Assembly: GCA_035411585.1 (NCBI GenBank)
Contig: DAONTI010000007.1
Coordinates: 66,075 to 130,074 of the forward strand
Source: MWDV01 sp002070715
Lineage (GTDB): Bacteria; Verrucomicrobiota; Verrucomicrobiia; Limisphaerales; MWDV01
Direction: 5' to 3'
Length of the DNA: 64,000 nt
In this document: in pieces, positions 8,287 to 15,867 of the stretch
Position numbering within the stretch: position 1 is the first letter of the stretch
How the letters are laid out: the number at the start of each line of letters is the position of its first letter
Notes under the pieces: generated by a model
The model's input: only the letters and a program-made list of their open reading frames with translations
What the model was told of the DNA's origin: nothing
Database searches by the model: none
Translations under genes and position numbers: made by a program

Positions 8287-8691
8287 ATGAGAGTCGAAAA
8301 GAAACAACAACTGGCCCGGCGCCGGCACTGGCGGGTGCGCCGGAAGGTCCGCGGCACCGCCGAGCGTCCGCGGATGGCGGTGCGGTTCACCAATCAAAAT
8401 ATCCACGTGCAGTTCATTGACGACACCCGGGGCGTGACGCTCGCGGCGGTGTCCACAACCAGCAAGTCGGTGCCGAACCGCGACCAGTTGACGGCCAACG
8501 TGAAAAGCGCCGGGGTGGTGGGGCAACTGGCGGCGCAAGCCGCCTTGGCGAAAGGCATTCAAAGCGTGGTCTTCGACCGCGGAGGCGCCCGCTATCACTG
8601 GTCGCCCGCCAAAGGCAAGGAAGGCCAACCCGTGTACGGCAAGGTTGCGGCGCTGGCCATGGCCGCGCGGGAAGCCGGGCTGAAATTTTAA
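8287..8691 (+). CDS. rplR: 50S ribosomal protein L18
   Basis: 134 residues, slightly long because of an insertion (GGARYHWSPAKGKEGQPVYG) before the C-terminal helix. RRKVRGTAERPRMAVRFTNQ, IHVQFIDD and the KGIQSVVFDRGG and AREAGLKF blocks are the L18 pattern. L18 carries 5S rRNA with L5. Confidence 0.96.
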   Translation: MRVEKKQQLARRRHWRVRRKVRGTAERPRMAVRFTNQNIHVQFIDDTRGVTLAAVSTTSKSVPNRDQLTANVKSAGVVGQLAAQAALAKGIQSVVFDRGGARYHWSPAKGKEGQPVYGKVAALAMAAREAGLKF

Positions 8692-8708
8692 CCAACGGAG
8701 AAATCACT

Positions 8709-9374
8709 GTGGCTGACAACGAGAATATCGCGGTGGAAGAAAAACAGCAGACGGCGCGTCCCGAAGGCCGGGGGCCGGGATCGGGCCGCGGCCGCCGGGC
8801 CCGCACGCTGGCGGAGGCGCCGGAGATGTCGTTCACGGGGGAAGGACAGGAAGAACTCGTCGAGAAGGTGGTTTTCATTAACCGATCCTCCAAGGTGGTC
8901 AAGGGAGGCCGGCGGTTCTCGTTCAGCGCCCTCGTGGTGGTGGGCGACCGCAAAGGCCGCGTGGGCGTGGGCCTGGGCAAGGCGGGCGAAGTCGCGGACG
9001 CCATCCGGCGCGGCGGGGAAGACGCGCGGGTCAACATGGTCCCGGTGGCCCTCAAAGACGCCACTATTCCGCATGAGGTTTTTGCCCGGTACAGCGGCGC
9101 CCGGGTTTTATTGCGTCCGGCCTCTCCCGGCACCGGAGTGATCGCGGGCAAGACGGTCCGGGCGGTTCTGGAATCGGTGGGCATCCGCGATATCCTGAGC
9201 AAATCGCTCGGGTCCAAGAATGCCGCCAACGTGGTCAAAGCCACCCTGCAGGCGCTGTTATCCCTGCGGCTGCGGGAGGATATTTACAAGAGCCGCGGTT
9301 TGGAATTGAAGAAGCCGGAGACGCCGGCGGCCCCAGAACCTGCGGCCTCCGAACCGGTGGCCACAACTGCTTGA
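8709..9374 (+). CDS. rpsE: 30S ribosomal protein S5 with terminal extensions
   Basis: 221 residues from a GTG start (gtggctgacaac) with ggag eight bases upstream; no better ATG fits. The double-stranded RNA-binding-like domain (EKVVFINRSSKVVKGGRRFS, FSALVVVGDRKGRVGVGLGK) and the C-terminal LLRPASPGTGVIAG and RDILSKSLGSKNAANVVKAT blocks are canonical. About 45 Gly/Arg-rich residues precede the core and a Pro/Ala tail of about 20 follows, making it much longer than the usual 160-170. rpmD (L30), which normally follows, is absent. Confidence 0.97.
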   Translation: MADNENIAVEEKQQTARPEGRGPGSGRGRRARTLAEAPEMSFTGEGQEELVEKVVFINRSSKVVKGGRRFSFSALVVVGDRKGRVGVGLGKAGEVADAIRRGGEDARVNMVPVALKDATIPHEVFARYSGARVLLRPASPGTGVIAGKTVRAVLESVGIRDILSKSLGSKNAANVVKATLQALLSLRLREDIYKSRGLELKKPETPAAPEPAASEPVATTA

Positions 9375-9378
9375 GTTT

Positions 9379-9849
9379 ATGCGTTTACATAATTTGAAAC
9401 CCCGTCCGGGCGCCAAGCACCGCCGCAAGCGGCTGGGCCAGGGCGAAGCCAGTGGTCGCGGCAAAACCGCCGGGCGCGGTCACAAGGGCCAGGCCTCCCG
9501 GGCCGGCAGTTCCGTCCGTCCGACGTTTGAAGGCGGTCAGATGCCGTTGTATCGGCGTCTGCCCAAACGCGGCTTCAACAACAAGCGGTTCGCCACCCGG
9601 TACGCCGGGGTCAATGTGGCCGCGCTCAATCAATTTGAAGAAGGGGCGACGGTGGACGAGGCGGCGCTGCGTCAGGCGGGGCTGGCCAAGGGCCGTTTTG
9701 ACGGCATCAAGATTCTCGGGGACGGCGAGTTGACCCGGAAGCTCACGGTGAGCGCGCACGCTTTCAGTGCCGCCGCCCGGACCAAGATCGAAGCCAAGGG
9801 CGGTCGGTGCCAGTTGGTGGGTGACGCCGCCGCGGTCGCCGCCAGCTAA
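9379..9849 (+). CDS. rplO: 50S ribosomal protein L15
   Basis: 156 residues. MRLHNLKPRPGAKHRRKRLG, then GEASGRGKTAGRGHKGQ and FEGGQMPLYRRLPKRGFNN are the L15 hallmarks; the C-terminal AHAFSAAARTKIEAKGG completes the fold. It starts four bases after rpsE with no room for rpmD. Confidence 0.98.
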   Translation: MRLHNLKPRPGAKHRRKRLGQGEASGRGKTAGRGHKGQASRAGSSVRPTFEGGQMPLYRRLPKRGFNNKRFATRYAGVNVAALNQFEEGATVDEAALRQAGLAKGRFDGIKILGDGELTRKLTVSAHAFSAAARTKIEAKGGRCQLVGDAAAVAAS

Positions 9850-9861
9850 ATCGCTCTCCCC

Positions 9862-11250
9862 ATGCTTGCCGCCATCGTCAACACGTTCAAAAACTGCTTC
9901 CGCATTCCGGAACTCAAGTCGCGCATCCTGTTCACGCTGCTGCTCCTGGCGGTTTGCCGTCTCACCGCGTATATTCATTGCCCCGGATTGGATGGCAACG
10001 AATTGGCCGCTTTTTTCAAGCGGGCGGCGGCGCAGGATCCCAGCGGTGGCGTCATCGGGCTGTACAGCATGTTCACCGGCGGCGCCTTGGAGAATTGCGC
10101 CATCGGCGCCCTGGGCATCATGCCCTACATCAGCGCCACGATTATTCTGCAGTTGATGACGGCGGTGGTGCCGCATTTGAGCAAGCTGGCCCGGGAGGAA
10201 GGCGGGCGGACCAAGATCATTCAATACGGCCGTTATTTGACGGTGTTGTTGTGTCTCGGCCAGGGGTTTGTTATGGCGTTGGGCTGGGAGCATCCCAATA
10301 AAATTTTCGGCGAAGGCATCGGCCGGCTGGTGGCGTATTCGGATACGTGGATTTGGTGGTATCGCATTCAAACCACCTTGATCCTGACGACTGGCACCAT
10401 GCTGTTGATGTGGTTGGGCGAACAGATCACGGATCGGGGCATCGGGAACGGCGTCTCCTTGGTCATTACCATTGGTATTTTGGCGCGGCTGCCCGCGGCG
10501 TTCATCGCCCTCAAAGATATGTTCTTTCCGGGGGACGGCGTGGAGAGGATTTTCAATTTGGGGCACGGGGTGGCCTTGTTATTGTTGCTCGCCGGGGTTA
10601 TCGCCGGGGTCATCGCCGTGACCCAGGCCCAACGGAAGGTGCCGGTGCAATATGCCCAACGCGCGGTAGGACGGAAGGTTTATTCCGGCGGGACCTCCTT
10701 CATGCCGTTGCGGGTGAATTATTCGGGCGTCATGCCGATCATCTTCGCCCAGGCCATCCTCATGTTCCCCCAGCAGATCTTTTCGCGGCTCGGGAATTTG
10801 TTCGACTTGAAATTCTTCCGCGAGATTGCGGCGGCCCTGCAGGAAGGCGCGTTGCTCTACATGTTGGTGTACGCCGCCATGATCCTGTTCTTCTCCTATT
10901 TCTGGGTGGCGACGCAGTTCAACGAATTACAGATCGCGGATGATTTGAAGAAGAACGGCGGGTACATTCCCGGCGTGCGCCCCGGACGCGCGACCAGTGA
11001 TTTTCTGCACGGCGCGATGCACCGGATCACCTTGGCGGGGGCGGTGTTTTTGACCGTTATTGCGGTGATTCCCATTTTGATGAACAAGGGGATGAAGATA
11101 CCGTACGCGGTGGGTACGTTCTTCGGCGGCACCAGTATTCTGATCACCGTGGGGGTCATGCTGGACACGATGCGTCAGGTGGAGTCGCATCTGTTGATGC
11201 GCCATTACGACGGCTTTTTGAAGAAAGGGCGCTTGCGGGGCAAGTTTTGA
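9862..11250 (+). CDS. secY: Preprotein translocase channel subunit SecY
   Basis: 462 residues with about ten hydrophobic segments. Diagnostic parts are the plug region (SMFTGGALENCAIGALGIMP), YISATIILQLMTAVVPHLSK, TDRGIGNGVSLVITIGI, VPVQYAQRAVGRKVYSGGTS, the LRVNYSGVMPIIFAQAIL segment, and the C-terminal KKNGGYIPGVRPGRATSDFL. It forms the Sec channel in the inner membrane and serves the many exported proteins encoded nearby. adk normally follows secY but is missing, so map comes next. Confidence 0.98.
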   Translation: MLAAIVNTFKNCFRIPELKSRILFTLLLLAVCRLTAYIHCPGLDGNELAAFFKRAAAQDPSGGVIGLYSMFTGGALENCAIGALGIMPYISATIILQLMTAVVPHLSKLAREEGGRTKIIQYGRYLTVLLCLGQGFVMALGWEHPNKIFGEGIGRLVAYSDTWIWWYRIQTTLILTTGTMLLMWLGEQITDRGIGNGVSLVITIGILARLPAAFIALKDMFFPGDGVERIFNLGHGVALLLLLAGVIAGVIAVTQAQRKVPVQYAQRAVGRKVYSGGTSFMPLRVNYSGVMPIIFAQAILMFPQQIFSRLGNLFDLKFFREIAAALQEGALLYMLVYAAMILFFSYFWVATQFNELQIADDLKKNGGYIPGVRPGRATSDFLHGAMHRITLAGAVFLTVIAVIPILMNKGMKIPYAVGTFFGGTSILITVGVMLDTMRQVESHLLMRHYDGFLKKGRLRGKF

Positions 11251-11307
11251 CCCCGCTTGAGGCCGGTCTCCGGCCCCGCCACGATGGGAGGGGCCGGGGA
11301 GGTGACA

Positions 11308-12081
11308 ATGATCATTCTCAAGACGGAACGGGACCTGGCGGCCATGCGGCCAGCCTGCGCCATTGCCCGGGCGGTGCTCGAAGCGGTTGCGGCGTTTGTG
11401 CGCCCCGACCTCACCACCCAGGAGGTGGACGAATACGCGGCGGATTGCATCAAGCAACATGGCGCCCGCAGCGCGTTTCTCGGCTACCGGAAATATCCGT
11501 GTCACATTTGCATTTCGGTCAATGACGAAGTGGTGCACGGCCTGGCCGGACCGCGCCGGCTTCGCTTTGGCGATATCGTGAGCCTGGACGTGGGGGTCTA
11601 TTACCGCGGTTTCGTGGGCGACAACGCCCTGACGGTGGCGGTGGGCGGTTGCAGTGTGGAGGCGCAACGTTTGATGGATGTGACTGAAAGCGCGCTGACC
11701 GAAGGCATCGCGCAAGCCCGGTCGGGCAACCGGGTGACCGATGTCTCGCGGGCGATCCAGACCTGCGTTGAGCGGAACGGGTACAGCGTGGTGCGCGAGT
11801 TTGTCGGGCACGGGGTCGGGCGCGCGGTGCATGAACCGCCCGAAGTGCCGAATTTTGTGGACGCCCGGTCCTCCGCCCGGTTGCGGGCGGGGATGACGCT
11901 GGCGATTGAGCCCATGGTCAACCTGGGCGGGGCCGCCATCAAGGTGCTCAGTGATGGCTGGACAGCCGTCACCCAAGATGGTTCACTATCGGCTCATTTT
12001 GAGCACACCGTCCTGGTAACCGACGGGGCGCCGGAGATTTTGACATGCTCAGACCGGGCTGCTTTGCGGTGGAAGGCCTGA
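11308..12081 (+). CDS. map: Methionine aminopeptidase type I
   Basis: 257 residues from the ATG at 11308, which has ggaggtg about five bases upstream; an upstream TTG at 11257 is less convincing. The five metal ligands are visible: Asp in SLDVGVYYRGFVGDN (two Asp), His in GHGVGRAVHEPPEVPNF, Glu in LAIEPMVN, Glu in SAHFEHTVLVTD. His in HICISVNDEVVHG matches the substrate-contact residue. It removes initiator Met from nascent proteins. The 3' end overlaps infA by 37 bp. Confidence 0.96.
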   Translation: MIILKTERDLAAMRPACAIARAVLEAVAAFVRPDLTTQEVDEYAADCIKQHGARSAFLGYRKYPCHICISVNDEVVHGLAGPRRLRFGDIVSLDVGVYYRGFVGDNALTVAVGGCSVEAQRLMDVTESALTEGIAQARSGNRVTDVSRAIQTCVERNGYSVVREFVGHGVGRAVHEPPEVPNFVDARSSARLRAGMTLAIEPMVNLGGAAIKVLSDGWTAVTQDGSLSAHFEHTVLVTDGAPEILTCSDRAALRWKA

Positions 12082-12257
12082 TTGTGATGGCGTACGGAAA
12101 CGGCACCTATCGGGCACGCTTGGTCAATGGGTATGAATTGAAAGTGTACGTGCCCGGCCGGCGCAAGTTGACCGCGCCCACTTGGGCGCCGGGCGACCGG
12201 GTGCGCTTGGAAATCTCGGCCTACGATTTGTCGGAAGGCCGGATTATCGTGGATTAA
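12045..12257 (+). CDS. infA: Translation initiation factor IF-1, divergent
   Basis: 70 residues, the IF-1 length, with the OB-fold pattern: FAVEGLIVMAYGNGTYRARL, VNGYELKVYVPGRRKL, PGDRVRLEISAYDLSEGRI, ending IVD. E. coli IF-1 has EGxVIE..PNxxFRVxLENGH and GDRVxVELxPYDLxxGRI at the same places. The basic tail is shorter and the middle (RRKLTAPTWA) differs from KMRKNYIRI. The ATG at 12045 lies inside the end of map; a GTG at 12069 is an alternative start. Position between map and rpmJ supports the call. Confidence 0.9.
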   Translation: MLRPGCFAVEGLIVMAYGNGTYRARLVNGYELKVYVPGRRKLTAPTWAPGDRVRLEISAYDLSEGRIIVD

Positions 12258-12271
12258 ATACAGATTTGGAT

Positions 12272-12385
12272 ATGAAAGTTCGTTCATCAGTGAAACGGCT
12301 GTGCGAGCACTGCAAAGTGGTGCGTCGCAAGGGTGTCATTCGCGTGATTTGCAGCAACCCCCGGCACAAGCAACGGCAGGGTTAA
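12272..12385 (+). CDS. rpmJ: 50S ribosomal protein L36, zinc-binding form
   Basis: 37 residues: MKVRSSVKRLCEHCKVVRRK, then GVIRVICSNPRHKQRQG. Cys11, Cys14, Cys27 and His32 give the C-plus zinc ribbon of L36. The start is the ATG 14 bp after infA. L36 binds domain VI of 23S rRNA late in assembly. Confidence 0.97.
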   Translation: MKVRSSVKRLCEHCKVVRRKGVIRVICSNPRHKQRQG

Positions 12386-12406
12386 CCCCGATTTTTAGAC
12401 CCGATT

Positions 12407-12802
12407 ATGGCACGCATCATTGGAGTAGAAATTCCCGATAACAAACGCATTGATATTGCCCTGCGTTACATTTACGGCCTCGGCCCGACCAATTCGACGG
12501 AGATTTGCCAGCGGGCAAATATTGATCCGAGCATCCGGGCCAAGGACCTGACCGAGCAGCAGCTCTCGCAGATTGTGCATGCGATTCAGGACGGCAAATA
12601 CGTGATTGAAGGCGATCTGCGCCGCGAGATCGGCATGAACCTCAAACGGTTGCAAGGGGTCAAATGCTACCGCGGCATTCGTCATCTACGCGGCTTGCCC
12701 GTGCGCGGTCAGCGCACCCAGACCAATGCCCGCACCCGGAAGGGACCGCGCAAGACGGTCGGAGTCCAGCGCAATCCCAAAGCCAAGGCCGGCATCCACT
12801 AA
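12407..12802 (+). CDS. rpsM: 30S ribosomal protein S13
   Basis: 131 residues. MARIIGVEIPDNKRIDIALR, YIYGLGPTNSTEICQRANID and the C-terminal GLPVRGQRTQTNARTRKGPR are unmistakable. S13 bridges to L5 and contacts P-site tRNA. It heads the alpha-operon part of the cluster. Confidence 0.98.
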   Translation: MARIIGVEIPDNKRIDIALRYIYGLGPTNSTEICQRANIDPSIRAKDLTEQQLSQIVHAIQDGKYVIEGDLRREIGMNLKRLQGVKCYRGIRHLRGLPVRGQRTQTNARTRKGPRKTVGVQRNPKAKAGIH

Positions 12803-12811
12803 TTTTTGATT

Positions 12812-13483
12812 ATGTCTGAAGAAACGCCATCCAAGCCCGCGCCGGAAACGGAAGCCAAACTGGACGCCAAGCCGGAAGCCACCGCACCAGTGGCAAAGGC
12901 GGCCAAACCCGCCAAGCCGGCCAAGGAACCGAAAGCCCCCAAGGCCGCCAAAGAATCCAAAGCCGCCCCGGCCGGAGAAGCGGACGCTGCGGCGCCAGCC
13001 CCCAAGACCGCCAAGTCGGAAGCGGGGGCGACGGCGGGAGCAACCGTCCCCGTCGCGGCGGCGGCGCCCACGGCGGCGGAATTGCTGGCGGACGATACCG
13101 TTGGCAAAAAGATCATCAAGGCCAAGGGTGCGAAGAACATCGTCAGCGGGATTGCGAACATCCTCGCCACCTTCAACAACACGCAGGTGACCATCACCGA
13201 TATGCATGGGAACCTGATTGGGTGGTCCACGGCGGGCCGGGTCGGTTTCAAGGGCTCCCGCAAGAGCACCGCCTACGCCGCCCAGCAGGTGGCGCAGGAT
13301 GCCGCCCGCCAAGCCATGGCCCACGGTATGAAAGAGGTTGAGGTGCGGGTCAAGGGACCGGGGTCCGGCCGGGAATCGGCCATTCGCGCGTTGCAGGCCA
13401 TTGGCTTGGAAATCTCGCTCATCAAAGACGTGACCCCCGTGCCGCACAACGGCTGTCGTTCCCGCAAAAAACGGCGTGTTTAA
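12812..13483 (+). CDS. rpsK: 30S ribosomal protein S11 with long Ala/Lys/Pro N-terminal extension
   Basis: 223 residues against about 129 in most bacteria. The last 125 residues are normal S11: NIVSGIANILATFNNTQVTI, DMHGNLIGWSTAGRVGFKGS, GPGSGRESAIRALQAIGLEI, then DVTPVPHNGCRSRKKRRV. The first 95 or so are low-complexity, with repeated KPAK, KAPKAAK and PAPKTAK units resembling a histone H1 tail. The ATG at 12812 is used; a TTG two codons upstream is also in frame. The extension is in the same frame with no stop, so it should be translated. Confidence 0.96.
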   Translation: MSEETPSKPAPETEAKLDAKPEATAPVAKAAKPAKPAKEPKAPKAAKESKAAPAGEADAAAPAPKTAKSEAGATAGATVPVAAAAPTAAELLADDTVGKKIIKAKGAKNIVSGIANILATFNNTQVTITDMHGNLIGWSTAGRVGFKGSRKSTAYAAQQVAQDAARQAMAHGMKEVEVRVKGPGSGRESAIRALQAIGLEISLIKDVTPVPHNGCRSRKKRRV

Positions 13484-13512
13484 TCTGCAATTTCAACTCT
13501 GAATTCTGAGAT

Positions 13513-14121
13513 ATGGCTCGTTATACTGGTCCCCGCGTTCGTATCAGCCGCCGTTTTGGGCTGCCGATTTTTGGTCCCTCCAAATACTTGGAGCGGCGCA
13601 ATTACGGCCCGGGCGTGCATGGCCACAAAACGCGGCGCAAACACACCGAGTACGCCCTCGGCTTGATTGAAAAACAAAAGTTCCGCTATTACTACGGTCT
13701 GTTGGAGCGGCAGTTCCGGGGCGTCTATCAGAAAGCCATCCGACGCCGCGGCGTGACCGGCGAGCACATGTTGCAAATTTTGGAAACCCGCTTGGACAAC
13801 GTGGTTTACCATCTCGGTTTTGCCAATACCCGGCCGGCGGCGCGGCAAATGGTGGCCCACGGGCACATCCAGGTGAACGGTCGCAAAGTCAGCATTCCCT
13901 CCTACGCGTTGCGCGTGAATGACGTGGTGGAGGTGAAGGATTCCAACGTGGCCCGGCAACTGGCCAGCAAGAATCTGGAATCCGCCACCAGCCGCGCGGT
14001 GCCGGATTGGTTGTCGCTGAACAAGGAAGCTTTGAAGGGCGTGGTCATGCGCATCCCGACCCGCGACGAAATCCAACCCATTGCCAACGAACAGGCGGTG
14101 GTCGAATTTTATTCCCGCTAA
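13513..14121 (+). CDS. rpsD: 30S ribosomal protein S4, zinc-free form
   Basis: 202 residues. MARYTGPRVRISRRFGLPIF, the LERRNYGPGVHGH block, the S4 RNA-binding domain (TRLDNVVYHLGFANTRPAAR, HIQVNGRKVSIPSY) and the EFYSR end are present. The N-terminal domain lacks the four-Cys zinc site. S4 nucleates 16S assembly and in other bacteria is the translational repressor of this operon. Confidence 0.98.
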   Translation: MARYTGPRVRISRRFGLPIFGPSKYLERRNYGPGVHGHKTRRKHTEYALGLIEKQKFRYYYGLLERQFRGVYQKAIRRRGVTGEHMLQILETRLDNVVYHLGFANTRPAARQMVAHGHIQVNGRKVSIPSYALRVNDVVEVKDSNVARQLASKNLESATSRAVPDWLSLNKEALKGVVMRIPTRDEIQPIANEQAVVEFYSR

Positions 14122-14160
14122 CCCAAACCCGGCGCCGCGGGTGCGGGGCCGATATGCAGC

Positions 14161-14219
14161 GCAATTATACGGACCGTCGGGGGGCGGGAAGGAACACCAG
14201 ACGGTCAGATTAAAATTGC
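14161..14219 (+). promoter_or_regulatory. Nested stem in the rpsD-rpoA gap, candidate leader control element
   Basis: Outer arms gcaatt (14161-14166) and aattgc (14214-14219) enclose inner arms gaccgtc (14172-14178) and gacggtc (14200-14206). The structure ends just before the rpoA Shine-Dalgarno (ggaaagga, about 14220-14227). This is the largest gap inside the operon (110 bp). A ribosomal-protein feedback site or an attenuator for rpoA is possible; this is inference from pairing alone. Confidence 0.4.
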
Positions 14220-14231
14220 CGGAAAGGACAT

Positions 14232-15251
14232 ATGCCAGTACGACTGGGACGCTTTGAAATGCCGAAACGGTTGGTCAAAGAAGACGCAACCGCCACGGCC
14301 ACGTACGCCAAATTCACCGCCGAACCGTTTGAAACCGGTTACGGCCACACCATTGGCAACTCACTCCGCCGGGTCCTGCTTTCCTCCCTGGAGGGGGCGG
14401 CCATCACCGCGGTCAAGATCAACGACGACGTCACCATGCACGAATTCACGACCATTGACGGGGTGGTCGAAGACGTGACCGATCTCGTGCTGAACCTCAA
14501 ACAGGTCAAGTTCAAGGCGCACAGCCGCGATCCCCAGATGTTGAAGCTCTCCGTCAACAAGGAGGGCGCCGTGACCGCGGCGGACATCCAAGTCAATCAG
14601 AACGTGGAATTGGTCAATCCCGACCAGCACCTCTGCACGCTCGATAAAAAGAAAAAATTCGAGATGGATCTGGAGGTGAAGGTGGGCCGGGGGTTCTGTC
14701 CCGGCGACGAAAACAAAAAACCGGGGCAGAGCATCGGGATCATTGCCATTGATTCGCTCTTTTCCCCCGTCACCCGGGTGCGGTACGCGGTGGAAGCCGC
14801 GCGCGTGGGCCAGCGCACCGATTACGACCGGTTGATTCTGGAAATCTGGACCGACGGCCGCTTGTCCCCCGAGGACGCGTTGACCCAGGCCTCCGCCATC
14901 CTGCAGCATCACCTCGACGTGTTCGTCGGCTATGACAAGAACGCCGTCGAATTCGAGGAGGTCGCCGACAAGCAGGACGAGGAAAAGGTGCGCCTGAAGA
15001 AGCTCCTCAACATGAGCGTCAACGAAATCGAGTTGAGCGTGCGGGCCGCCAACTGCCTGAACAACGCGAACATCACCACCGTGGGTCAGCTCGCGATGAA
15101 GACCGAATCGGAAATGCTCAAGTACCGCAACTTCGGCAAGAAATCGCTGAACGAAATCAAGGAAAAACTCGCCGGGCTGGGCCTCACGCTCGGCATGACC
15201 TTCGAACCCGGCCTGTTGGAGGTCGCGAAGGAAGACGCCAAATCCATCTGA
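14232..15251 (+). CDS. rpoA: RNA polymerase alpha subunit
   Basis: 339 residues. The N-terminal dimerisation domain shows FETGYGHTIGNSLRRVLLSS and LEGAAITAVKIN, the strand region VTRVRYAVEAARVGQRTDYD is conserved, and the C-terminal domain (ELSVRAANCLNNANITTVGQ, LLKYRNFGKKSLNEIKEKL-type: MLKYRNFGKKSLNEIKEKLA) is complete. The start has ggaaagga four bases upstream. Alpha assembles beta and beta-prime and contacts UP elements and activators. Confidence 0.98.
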   Translation: MPVRLGRFEMPKRLVKEDATATATYAKFTAEPFETGYGHTIGNSLRRVLLSSLEGAAITAVKINDDVTMHEFTTIDGVVEDVTDLVLNLKQVKFKAHSRDPQMLKLSVNKEGAVTAADIQVNQNVELVNPDQHLCTLDKKKKFEMDLEVKVGRGFCPGDENKKPGQSIGIIAIDSLFSPVTRVRYAVEAARVGQRTDYDRLILEIWTDGRLSPEDALTQASAILQHHLDVFVGYDKNAVEFEEVADKQDEEKVRLKKLLNMSVNEIELSVRAANCLNNANITTVGQLAMKTESEMLKYRNFGKKSLNEIKEKLAGLGLTLGMTFEPGLLEVAKEDAKSI

Positions 15252-15261
15252 TCCCCGGCTT

Positions 15262-15684
15262 ATGCGACATCGTAAACACACCGCCAAACTGGGCCGCACG
15301 TTCCAGCATCGCAACCGCATGCTCGCCAGCTTGGTTTGCAGTCTCATCAAACACAAACGGGTGACCACCACCCTCGCCAAGGCCAAAGCCGCCCGGTCCG
15401 TGGCGGAAAAAATGGTGACACTCGGCAAGCGCGGCACCCTGCACGATCGCCGCCTGGCCAGCGCCCGCCTTTTCCAGGACGAGGACGCCTGCCGTATTCT
15501 CTTCAAGGAGATTGCGCCCACCTTTCAAACCCGGCCCGGGGGATATACCCGGATCATTCATCTGGATCAGCGACGGGGCGATGCCGCGCGCCGTGCCATT
15601 CTGGAATGGGTGGAACTGCCAACCGGCGCGCCGGCGACGGAACCCAAACCGGCCGCCGAGAAAACTGAAAGCAAAGCCGAGTAA
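15262..15684 (+). CDS. rplQ: 50S ribosomal protein L17
   Basis: 140 residues. MRHRKHTAKLGRTFQHRNRM, LASLVCSLIKHKRVTTTLAK and the C-terminal RRGDAARRAILEWVEL block identify L17. It is the last gene of the superoperon, ten bases after rpoA, with a strong terminator 30 bp downstream. A short acidic tail follows the core. Confidence 0.97.
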   Translation: MRHRKHTAKLGRTFQHRNRMLASLVCSLIKHKRVTTTLAKAKAARSVAEKMVTLGKRGTLHDRRLASARLFQDEDACRILFKEIAPTFQTRPGGYTRIIHLDQRRGDAARRAILEWVELPTGAPATEPKPAAEKTESKAE

Positions 15685-15713
15685 TAATCCGGCAGTGCAT
15701 CGCCTCTCCTCAA

Positions 15714-15737
15714 CCCGCCGGCGCCGGCGGGTTTTTT
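15714..15737 (+). terminator. Intrinsic terminator of the ribosomal superoperon
   Basis: cccgccggcgccggcggg is a perfect 18-bp palindrome followed by six T, immediately after rplQ. Confidence 0.9.
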
Positions 15738-15867
15738 CATGCACTGAATCGGGGGGCAGTGGAAGCGTTTCGGTTCCCGGTGACAGGACGTGCGTCGCCG
15801 CGTCGCCTCGATGGTTTCGGAGAAAGATTTGGTTGGAAACCCGGGCAATCATTGGGAAAATTCCTGT

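Noticed and set aside
12182..12271. Upstream start for rpmJ
   Set aside because: The 30 extra residues overlap infA and are not part of L36.
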